DNA from: Candidatus Curtissbacteria bacterium
Lineage (GTDB): Bacteria; Patescibacteriota; Microgenomatia; Curtissbacterales; GWA2-41-24
Assembly (NCBI GenBank): GCA_016195765.1
Contig: JACPYZ010000034.1
Location: 1 to 9,085, forward strand
DNA: 9,085 nucleotides
Reading direction: 5' to 3'
The notes below the pieces were generated by a model that worked only from the letters and a program-made list of their open reading frames with translations, was not told where the DNA came from and did not search any database. Position numbers and translations under genes: made by a program. Shown in pieces: positions 1 through 5,498 of this stretch; position 1 is the first letter of the stretch; each line of letters begins with the position of its first letter.

Positions 1-986
1 AAGGTAATGGCAACCCCAAAACAATCTATGATCTAGTTCAAGAATTTGGTGCTCCAAACCCGCCTACTCTATCCCAACAACAACAACAAAATGATAGTTG
101 GAATAGCACTTGGGGCAAATATTGGGCGAAAATTCCAACAACTTGGAGTGAATTTTACAAAGCAAAATTAGATTTTCGTCCTGTTGTTGGTGATGAAGAT
201 CTTAAAAAAATAAGGGATGGTCAAATGTGCCCAATCCCAATCAGAAACGTCGAAGTAAACTTTGTTATGCCAGAATTTTTCCGCACCACCGCAATTTCCG
301 ACCAAATCAACAGACTTCTTGCCCCAAAATCCGCCCAATCGTACCAAGACCATGGTATTCTAAGCTCGCCAACACCAAAATCCACCCAAAATACAATACC
401 AAGCGCCGTTCAAAACTTTTTCTCATACTGTTGGAAATTAATAACGAACCCCTCATCACTTGCCAAACAAATCCAAAAAACTACCAGTTTCATGATTGAC
501 CCAAAAAACTTTCTTATAAAACCTGTTCTTGCTGCCACCCAAAACTTGGACGACACAAGTTGCATCAAAATAACCAAGAATGCCAAAAGCGGCCAGGCTC
601 CTTACTGCCCTCTTCCAACAGAAGAAAAGGCAAGGCTCGGCAACGCTGTTTCTTGTTCGGACCAAAACGATAACTTTAAATTAGAAAAAGATAATCCTAA
701 TGTAATTTGTACCTTCACTTTCAGTACACCTACGTTGCTTTATGTAATTAATCCGAAAGATAAAAACGACGACGACAGCAAAGTTTGCACACTCGATCAG
801 TCAACGCAGAATTACCAGTGCAATATCAAAGTTTACGTTATTCCCGATTTTCGTATACCCTGGCTTTCCGCAATCTGGAACGATACTCTTTACTCTGACA
901 AAAACGAGAACGCGCCATATCAAAACGAAACCGGAAGACCGGGTATTTACACCTTTTTCACTCCCGTATCTCTTCAAGTCTTTTAA
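1..986 (+). CDS. 5' part of a large exported Cys-rich protein (gene enters from left edge, frame broken at its end)
   Basis: Reading frame 3 is open from the window edge to the TAA at 984-986, so the ATG at 225 is internal and the true start lies to the left. The visible 327 codons include a run of five Gln (75-89), a Trp-rich stretch, and many spaced Cys residues (for example in DTSC, PYCPL, VSCSD, NVICTF, KVCTLD and YQCNI). Together with frequent Asn/Thr/Pro this suggests a disulfide-stabilised domain outside the cytoplasm. The frame ends abruptly in TPVSLQVF-stop, while the -1 frame continues as coherent protein into the lysozyme-like part that follows. I therefore regard this as the N-terminal portion of one gene running to 1885. 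No named family is recognised for this portion. By analogy with secretion loci it may be the structural part of a VirB1-like protein, which is inference. Coding status is secure; function is not. Confidence 0.8.
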   Translation, partial: GNGNPKTIYDLVQEFGAPNPPTLSQQQQQNDSWNSTWGKYWAKIPTTWSEFYKAKLDFRPVVGDEDLKKIRDGQMCPIPIRNVEVNFVMPEFFRTTAISDQINRLLAPKSAQSYQDHGILSSPTPKSTQNTIPSAVQNFFSYCWKLITNPSSLAKQIQKTTSFMIDPKNFLIKPVLAATQNLDDTSCIKITKNAKSGQAPYCPLPTEEKARLGNAVSCSDQNDNFKLEKDNPNVICTFTFSTPTLLYVINPKDKNDDDSKVCTLDQSTQNYQCNIKVYVIPDFRIPWLSAIWNDTLYSDKNENAPYQNETGRPGIYTFFTPVSLQVF

Positions 987-1885
987 CCTGTATCGAAAAA
1001 GCGCTCTTCAGACTACCAGGACTTGTAACTGGAGCATCAGCTCAAGACGCTAAACAACGCTTTGTTGGCGGTGTCGATTGTAGCAAACATTTTGTTCGAG
1101 ACATTGCCCTCAAACCTCTAGAACTACAAAAATCTCAAAATATTCAGTCAGATTGCACCCTTGCTTCATCTTCTAGTGATGATGGTGGCGGTGGAGGTGG
1201 TACGGTTACGCCTGGAACCGGATGCAAATCTGGTTCAACATTTAGTAGTTTGCTCCCCAACCCTATTCCAGCAAGCGCCGGTGCAGTTTCCCCCCAAATA
1301 TTTCAAAGGCTTGATACCGGAAACGTAATACCGGCAGCCAAAGCTGCTGAAAGCCAAACAGGCACCCCTTGCGAACTTTTGGTGGGGTTAGATTATGTAG
1401 AAAGCAGTTGGTCGGATAGCGGGTCATTTATTAGCGGTAGAACCATCGGAACAGTAGAAACAGACGTACCATCAGCTTCCGCTTGCACCTCGTATGGAGG
1501 AACCTGGAATGATAACCCAGGAGGTTGCATCTTCCGCACACTTGAACAGACAGCAATTTATGCTGGTGACCATATCAAGGACAAAGTCGCGCTCATTAGC
1601 GGACAACAACGACCTCCCCAAAACTTTAATGAAATGGTAGGCGCCATGTCATACTATAATGGCGGCGGCAATGCCAATTGTGGCAAGGGGGTGGCATACA
1701 GTGGCCCGTGTCCACCACCAGATGGTATAGACGACCCGTACGCCATGAGCCATTTTGACAATAATCACACACAAATGTACTTAATATTTTGTTCCGATTT
1801 TACAAGGTGTGATCCACCCCAACGTTTTCAAAGAGACGGAGCCGCCACAGCCGCCAAAGAATTCTTTACGAGACCAAGAACCTAG
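986..1885 (+). CDS. 3' part of the same gene: Gly-rich linker and lytic transglycosylase/lysozyme-like domain
   Basis: The frame is open without an initiator from before 986 to the TAG at 1883-1885, and it reads as protein from the first codon (TCIEKALFRLPGLVTG). A Ser/Asp segment and six Gly (1166-1201) form a linker. The following domain resembles the lysozyme-like (SLT/VirB1) fold. The segment CELLVGLDYVESSW carries a probable catalytic Glu (codon 1400-1402) in the expected V/I-E-S-S context, and GAMSYYNGGGNANC resembles the downstream A-x-YN-x-G motif. Several Cys suggest an exported enzyme. Its likely role is local cleavage of peptidoglycan for a secretion or conjugation machine, based on family knowledge and the VirB6-like neighbour. 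A TTG at 1250 could be called as a start, but it has no ribosome binding site and would cut off coherent upstream sequence. Joining to the preceding frame needs one added base near 981-984. Confidence 0.72.
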   Translation, partial: TCIEKALFRLPGLVTGASAQDAKQRFVGGVDCSKHFVRDIALKPLELQKSQNIQSDCTLASSSSDDGGGGGGTVTPGTGCKSGSTFSSLLPNPIPASAGAVSPQIFQRLDTGNVIPAAKAAESQTGTPCELLVGLDYVESSWSDSGSFISGRTIGTVETDVPSASACTSYGGTWNDNPGGCIFRTLEQTAIYAGDHIKDKVALISGQQRPPQNFNEMVGAMSYYNGGGNANCGKGVAYSGPCPPPDGIDDPYAMSHFDNNHTQMYLIFCSDFTRCDPPQRFQRDGAATAAKEFFTRPRT

Positions 1886-1887
1886 AA

Positions 1888-2478
1888 ATGAATTTAGACG
1901 CGCTAAAATCACGGCTCAGCCAAAAATGGATTCTCTACCCGGCAGTAATAATTGTCTTAATACTTTTCGTGTCCTTAGCAACAACGCTCACAAGTCAAAA
2001 ACCAAAGCAAGAAATAACACAAGCTCCACCACAAATCATCCGGCAACCAGTCACGGGCGGCAAATTCGATGAACAAGCACCCGTAAGCCAAAAATCCAAA
2101 ACCTCAATCGAAAGACTTTTACCCTTTTTGCCCTACAGGCAAATAATCACAACCTCAGCAGGCGACAAAGTTACATTTGTTGTTATTGGTAACCAAAAAG
2201 ATCTTTATGACCTCTACTTAGAAACTGCGGGTATCAACTTTCAACTACAAAAGACCGATCCAGACCTCCCAAGAAATGTTCTAAACCTGCGCGAAACAGC
2301 CTCGACTATTTTTGCATGGTTAAATAAACAAAATGTCTCTCAAACCGATGTTTTTATTGTTTGGGGAAACGCCGTTGCTCAAAAAAGCGCTGAAAGCTGG
2401 CTAAAAGAATCCCCACAATTCCCCAAAGTCGTCAAAAAGGGCAATCAATTTGTTTTTGAAAAACAACCCCAAAATTAA
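1888..2478 (+). CDS. Small single-pass membrane protein, unrecognised, in the same operon
   Basis: This is a 196-aa protein that starts at the ATG two bases after the TAG of the preceding gene. No clear Shine-Dalgarno sequence precedes it, so translation is probably coupled to the upstream gene. It has a short basic N-terminus (about 14 residues), one hydrophobic helix at about 15-33 (LYPAVIIVLILFVSL core), a Pro/Gln-rich low-complexity linker (about 37-70), and a soluble domain (about 73-190) ending in a charged tail. The topology is inside-to-outside bitopic, as in several accessory subunits of type IV secretion loci, though I see no diagnostic VirB8 or VirB10 motif and do not assign one. 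It contains no cysteines, unlike the upstream protein. A function in the same envelope machine is inferred only from position and spacing. Confidence 0.85.
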   Translation: MNLDALKSRLSQKWILYPAVIIVLILFVSLATTLTSQKPKQEITQAPPQIIRQPVTGGKFDEQAPVSQKSKTSIERLLPFLPYRQIITTSAGDKVTFVVIGNQKDLYDLYLETAGINFQLQKTDPDLPRNVLNLRETASTIFAWLNKQNVSQTDVFIVWGNAVAQKSAESWLKESPQFPKVVKKGNQFVFEKQPQN

Positions 2479-2481
2479 CCC

Positions 2482-2501
2482 ACTTGCGCAAAGCGCAAAG
2501 T
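2482..2501 (+). repeat. Inverted repeat/hairpin after the 1888-2478 gene
   Basis: TTGCGC (2484-2489) and GCGCAA (2493-2498) form a perfect 6-bp stem with an AAA loop. AC/GT can extend it past a one-base bulge. No T tract follows, so it is a weak terminator candidate. It may protect the 3' end of the upstream message, or it may be incidental, since its left arm overlaps the possible -35 element of the next transcript. Confidence 0.5.
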
Positions 2502-2512
2502 CCACATAAAAT
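2484..2512 (+). promoter_or_regulatory. Possible sigma70-type promoter for the riboswitch-like leader
   Basis: TTGCGC (2484-2489, 3 of 6 matching TTGACA) and TAAAAT (2507-2512, 5 of 6 matching TATAAT) are separated by exactly 17 bases. A start about seven bases downstream would fall at 2519, which is the first base of the GGGG where the structured leader begins. The -35 is weak; the spacing and the position of the predicted start are the main support. Confidence 0.35.
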
Positions 2513-2518
2513 CTTATC

Positions 2519-2600
2519 GGGGTAATGCTCCGAAGTCTGTGTAAATCAGACACTGTACCGCAACCGTCATAGTCGGGTCGAAGGCTTTACCAACTCTGCC
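2519..2600 (+). ncRNA. Cobalamin-riboswitch-like aptamer
   Basis: The RNA can fold into a closing stem GGTAATGCT (2521-2529) with GGCTTTACC (2583-2591), with one U-U mismatch and one G-U pair. Inside it are a perfect 5-bp stem GTCTG/CAGAC (2535-2539/2547-2551) with loop TGTAAAT, and a CCG/CGG stem (2564-2566/2574-2576) with loop TCATAGT. Conserved-looking strings occur in the order expected for B12 riboswitches: a GAA before the P4-like stem, TGTGTAAATC (compare GGTGcgAATCC), ACTGTACCGCAACCGT (compare CTGxCCCGCaACxGT), GTCGGGTCGAAGGC, and a degenerate B12-box-like end at CTCTGCC (2595-2600). The compact shape, without a long P6 arm, recalls the smaller class-II type. I recognise this from consensus memory, not a covariance search. 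It could be a relative with another ligand. It lies immediately upstream of a switch hairpin and a strong ribosome binding site. Confidence 0.6.
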
Positions 2601-2604
2601 AAAA

Positions 2605-2651
2605 ATCCTCGAGTAAGGATAACGTTGCAAAACGCAATTAACCTCCTCGAG
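2605..2651 (+). promoter_or_regulatory. Antiterminator/anti-sequester structure (alternative fold)
   Basis: A long imperfect hairpin can form here: CTCGAG (2608-2613) with CTCGAG (2646-2651), AGG (2616-2618) with CCT (2642-2644), TAA (2620-2622) with TTA (2638-2640), and TTGC (2625-2628) with GCAA (2634-2637), loop AAAAC. That is 16 base pairs interrupted by small internal loops. It uses the left arm of the following hairpin, so the two folds exclude each other, and it leaves GGAGG free. A competing small hairpin ATCCT/AGGAT (2605-2609/2616-2620) would disrupt it. This is the expected layout of an expression platform. Confidence 0.55.
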
Positions 2652-2666
2652 AAAAGGAGGTTTTTT
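2640..2666 (+). terminator. Intrinsic-terminator-like hairpin that also hides the ribosome binding site
   Basis: AACCTCC (2640-2646) and GGAGGTT (2656-2662) form a perfect 7-bp stem with a 9-base loop, running directly into a T run (2661-2666). The right arm contains the GGAGG of the next gene, whose ATG begins at 2668. The same hairpin could stop transcription or, if transcription continues, block ribosome binding. Mutually exclusive pairing with the upstream alternative fold suggests conditional use. Confidence 0.6.
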
Positions 2667-2667
2667 A
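2654..2667 (+). promoter_or_regulatory. Strong ribosome binding site that fixes the start at 2668
   Basis: AAGGAGG (2654-2660) is a near-perfect Shine-Dalgarno sequence seven bases upstream of the ATG at 2668. It is the only clearly strong one in the window; the other visible plus-strand starts (1888 and 3908) lack one. It sits in the 3' arm of the leader hairpin, so its access depends on the leader fold. Confidence 0.8.
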
Positions 2668-3840
2668 ATGCAAGATCGCGCAGTCGCAACCATCTCAGCC
2701 AATCCGACAACAATTTCCTCAGACCATCCTTGCCTCCAAATTAGCGAAAGACGAGCCAATAATTACGAAGTCCTTTTCGATTTTGGAGCTTACAAAGAAC
2801 TTCAAAACCTAAAACCGTTCCTAGAACCGGAAGAATACCAAAGAAAACGTGAGCAACTTGATGCCCGCACAAAAAACAATCTTCTGACTACCCTCATGGA
2901 AAGGTTCAACGTCCAAGTTAGCCAAGTCCGTTACGAAATGGTAAACGGCAAGCTAAAAAGCCCAGACCATGATGACCCAATGGAAGACGTCATTGTTCGC
3001 GGTCAACAATACAGGCTCAGAAATGGGAATCCAATAGACCGTCCTCGCGAGGTAGCAGAGGTTATCAATTTTCAAAAAAGGCAAGAAGCTCTAAAAAGAG
3101 GTGCCAAAACCAATGTATATATTTCACCAAGAGGAGCAGACGGAACCGATTACATTCATCATTTTTTCGGCACAGACGAAGTCCAAGCAGACGGTTCCAT
3201 ATTAACTTCAATCTATACACTAAAAATCCCCCATCATGAACTCCTCGAAGCAATCCAAAAACTAAACCGGAACTACGCAAAACCTCAGCCAGGAGAACCA
3301 TTTGACGCCTTCGTGATCAGAAACTCAATTGCAGATGTTCCTATCGAAAAAGTCCTTTCTGTTTTACATCAAGACGAAAGTTCGATGCCGCTTTCCGAAT
3401 TTGGCGTCAAAGTTGAGATCCCAACCAGAGAGTTGCGCGATTTTTACATCAAACGCGCTGCCGAAGGTGCCACAGAGCAGGAACTTTCTGCAATTCGCAA
3501 AAGTATGTTAAAACTAGCAGATCTTTCAACAGGCAAAGATACCTTCACTCTTGATAACGCCAATGCACTAGCCGATATCCAAACCTTAACAAGAGCTCAC
3601 GGTGTTCAGGCGATCATTGCTCTTCTGGCCACCCAACAATTACGCAACGTACCCACAAATTGTGGTATTCAAGAAAGCACAACTAGCGCCTGGTCAGTCG
3701 GAGAATTTGGGTTTTATCGCGACGGAAGTGGCACCCTGCAAATCATTTGCAAAACGTGCGGATTTTCATACATGCGCACGTCCGCCATACTCGAACAAGG
3801 TTGCCGCCTTTGCTCTGGAAAAGACGGTATTGCTTGTTAG
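2668..3840 (+). CDS. Unrecognised 390-aa soluble protein with C-terminal zinc-ribbon-like motif, under leader control
   Basis: The start is fixed by AAGGAGG seven bases upstream. I recognise no named family. No signal peptide or membrane helix is visible, so it is probably cytoplasmic. Residues about 40-80 are charged and helical; about 145-200 contain a distinctive segment (NVYISPRGADGTDYIHHFFG then a Thr/Ile-rich strand-like stretch); about 250-320 are helical. The C-terminus carries two CxxC pairs, C361/C364 and C379/C382, 14 residues apart, with more Cys at 332 and 390. This fits a zinc ribbon, suggesting nucleic-acid or protein contact. The gene follows a cobalamin-riboswitch-like leader, which would normally mark B12 uptake, synthesis or a B12-independent substitute enzyme. 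Nothing in the protein itself shows which, and no corrinoid-binding motif is evident. An 11-bp hairpin spans its stop codon. Confidence 0.88.
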   Translation: MQDRAVATISANPTTISSDHPCLQISERRANNYEVLFDFGAYKELQNLKPFLEPEEYQRKREQLDARTKNNLLTTLMERFNVQVSQVRYEMVNGKLKSPDHDDPMEDVIVRGQQYRLRNGNPIDRPREVAEVINFQKRQEALKRGAKTNVYISPRGADGTDYIHHFFGTDEVQADGSILTSIYTLKIPHHELLEAIQKLNRNYAKPQPGEPFDAFVIRNSIADVPIEKVLSVLHQDESSMPLSEFGVKVEIPTRELRDFYIKRAAEGATEQELSAIRKSMLKLADLSTGKDTFTLDNANALADIQTLTRAHGVQAIIALLATQQLRNVPTNCGIQESTTSAWSVGEFGFYRDGSGTLQIICKTCGFSYMRTSAILEQGCRLCSGKDGIAC

Positions 3841-3851
3841 CAAGCAATACC
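3826..3851 (+). terminator. Perfect 11-bp hairpin spanning the stop codon
   Basis: GGTATTGCTTG (3826-3836) and CAAGCAATACC (3841-3851) are exact reverse complements around a TTAG loop that holds the TAG stop (3838-3840). No T tract follows (ACCCCCATCTCATTT), so it is not a standard intrinsic terminator. It may act as a 3'-end stabiliser or a transcript boundary, because a promoter lies only 14 bases further on. Confidence 0.6.
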
Positions 3852-3864
3852 ACCCCCATCTCAT

Positions 3865-3893
3865 TTGACGCCACTATTATTTCTGCCTAATAT
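3865..3893 (+). promoter_or_regulatory. Near-consensus sigma70 promoter for the VirB6-like gene
   Basis: TTGACG (3865-3870, 5 of 6) and TAATAT (3888-3893, 4 of 6) are separated by exactly 17 bases. Transcription would begin near 3900, about eight bases before the ATG at 3908. There is no Shine-Dalgarno sequence in that interval, so the message would be nearly leaderless. Confidence 0.6.
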
Positions 3894-3907
3894 GGTATTA
3901 GCCTGCT

Positions 3908-5482
3908 ATGAAAACTGCTCTTGTTGTCAAACTATTAACTTTTAGCTTTTTCCTATTTTCCCTAATTCTCGCCCTTTCTACCTTAAGATCACCGGTGTAT
4001 GCAGCAGACGCTTGTACACCAAATTCAAGCAATTTTTCATATAGCTCGGTCATAAACGATTACAACAAGTGCGCCATCCAACAAAACGTCTATGACGACA
4101 AGGTGTTTAACATGAATCAGATCTTTGGCACTGCCTGTAGCCTAAACGTTTTAATTTCCGGTTATTCCCCATGTAAACCAGAAACCAGTAAAGTCACAGC
4201 TAACATTGGCGCGCTAAGTGGCCTTTCAAACGCTGTTGCCATGATCTACGCCGCACCGCCAGCCTCGGGTGTTACTTATATGGCCGAAAAAATTCAAAAC
4301 CTCAATCCAAATCATGATGCCTATGCAGCTACTGATCAAGGGATAGGATTTAATGCCTTAAAACCAGTAGAAAGAGTTTGGACAGCTTTTCGCAACATTT
4401 CATATATTGGCTTTATCATCGTTTTTGTAATCACAGGTTTCATGATTATGTTCAGACGCAAAATTTCCTCACAGGCTGTTGCTACTATTCAAGATTCATT
4501 GCCAAGACTTGTTATTGCTTTAATTCTTGTCACGTTTAGTTACGCTATTGCCGGACTCATGATCGACTTAATGTACGTGATTATTAATTTGACCATAAGT
4601 ATCCTTGCCCAAGCAGGGTTGATCAAAGTCGATGTTGCTCAATTTGTTTTTACAGACAATTTATTTGGAATTGTCACCAAAGGTTGGCCAGAATTCGCCA
4701 CTAAAACCTCTTCCGTTGTTTCCTCTGTGCTGCAGCAACTGTTCAGTAATGTACTCGGTGTTGGTCACTGTAGCATCAACGCCAACCCAGCGGAACTCTT
4801 TGGTGTAAAAGGATGTCTTGCAGACAGCATCGCTTGGTTGCTTGGAATTGTCGCCACAATAATTTTTGGAATTGCCTTAATCTTTGTCATGGTCAGGCTC
4901 TTCTTCACCCTTCTTATGACCTATGTCACTATCATTCTCCTAACAGTCTTTGCCCCGTTCATATTTTTGCTCCAAGCTCTTCCTGGTCAAAGCGGGGGCA
5001 AAGCCTGGTTTAAACAAATGGCAGCAAACATTGCCGTTTTTCCAACTGTAATTGCCATGATCTTACTAGCAGGCATAATAGCCGGTGTCGATAAATACGG
5101 CGCAGACCAATCTCTCTTTAAAACGACAAGTAACAATAATTACTTCAACCCTCCGCTTTTAGGCGGTTTTGCTCAAGACAATATCGGTAACTTGGTCGGG
5201 CTGGGCATCATGCTCATGCTGCCAGCAGCTGCGAAAATGATCAAAGAGACAATTGGTGTTAAAGATGCTGGCCCACTGGGAATTGGCTTAGGAGCAGCTG
5301 CTGCAGCAGCCCAGGCAGGTGCTGCACCTGTAAGCAAGGGAGGAAAAGCACTCTATTCTCCTTACGGACAAGCCTTATCATATTCAAGATTCGAAAAAGC
5401 AAGAAATACACTGGCAGGAAGAAGCGGCAGTCCAGCAAAAGCACTTGCTGGTGCACCTGGAAACCCAGAACCACATGGTTAG
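3908..5482 (+). CDS. VirB6/TrbL-like polytopic membrane protein of a type IV secretion-type system
   Basis: This is a 524-aa protein with a cleavable-looking signal peptide (basic Lys, hydrophobic core about 9-24, cleavage likely after VYA at residue 32). A Cys-containing extracytoplasmic N-terminal region (about 33-150) follows. Hydrophobic segments lie at about 163-182, 200-217, 218-238, 308-329, 331-357, 373-393 and 425-442, then an Ala/Gly-rich cytoplasmic-looking tail (about 452-524). The central motif with an Arg/Phe-rich pair of helices followed by APFIFLLQALPG and a Trp/Lys-rich amphipathic turn is typical of VirB6/TrbL-like inner-membrane channel proteins. An N-terminal signal peptide plus tail is the form often met in Patescibacteria-like genomes. 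The start follows a good promoter with no Shine-Dalgarno sequence. It converges with the minus-strand giant gene 16 bases away. The family assignment rests on topology and motif feel, not a search. Confidence 0.8.
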   Translation: MKTALVVKLLTFSFFLFSLILALSTLRSPVYAADACTPNSSNFSYSSVINDYNKCAIQQNVYDDKVFNMNQIFGTACSLNVLISGYSPCKPETSKVTANIGALSGLSNAVAMIYAAPPASGVTYMAEKIQNLNPNHDAYAATDQGIGFNALKPVERVWTAFRNISYIGFIIVFVITGFMIMFRRKISSQAVATIQDSLPRLVIALILVTFSYAIAGLMIDLMYVIINLTISILAQAGLIKVDVAQFVFTDNLFGIVTKGWPEFATKTSSVVSSVLQQLFSNVLGVGHCSINANPAELFGVKGCLADSIAWLLGIVATIIFGIALIFVMVRLFFTLLMTYVTIILLTVFAPFIFLLQALPGQSGGKAWFKQMAANIAVFPTVIAMILLAGIIAGVDKYGADQSLFKTTSNNNYFNPPLLGGFAQDNIGNLVGLGIMLMLPAAAKMIKETIGVKDAGPLGIGLGAAAAAAQAGAAPVSKGGKALYSPYGQALSYSRFEKARNTLAGRSGSPAKALAGAPGNPEPHG

Positions 5483-5495
5483 TGTGTTGCGCTAA
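5479..5495 (+). terminator. Weak hairpin between the convergent genes
   Basis: TTAGTG (5479-5484) and CGCTAA (5490-5495) pair over six positions, including one G-U, with a TGTTG loop. The stem includes the TAG stop at 5480-5482. Only 16 bases separate the two stop codons, and no strong T tract is present on either strand, so this is a low-confidence bidirectional end signal. Confidence 0.25.
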
Positions 5496-5498
5496 ATT

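Noticed and set aside
75..89. CAA trinucleotide repeat as a phase-variation tract
   Set aside because: It has five units, in frame as Gln codons. A change in unit number would not shift the frame, so it is more simply a poly-Gln stretch.
975..995. Programmed frameshift at GTC TTT TAA
   Set aside because: A +1 slip on TTTT would enter a frame that stops at 1051-1053. The needed -1 slip would re-pair TTT on CTT, which is not a classic slippery heptamer. An indel is simpler.
1250..1885. Independent gene starting at the TTG at 1250
   Set aside because: No ribosome binding site precedes it, and the same frame reads as coherent protein for about 260 bases upstream, including the Gly linker. It is better explained as the 3' part of a frameshifted gene.
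2482..2501. Intrinsic terminator for the first operon
   Set aside because: The stem is good, but no T tract follows and its left arm overlaps the possible -35 element. It is kept only as an inverted repeat.
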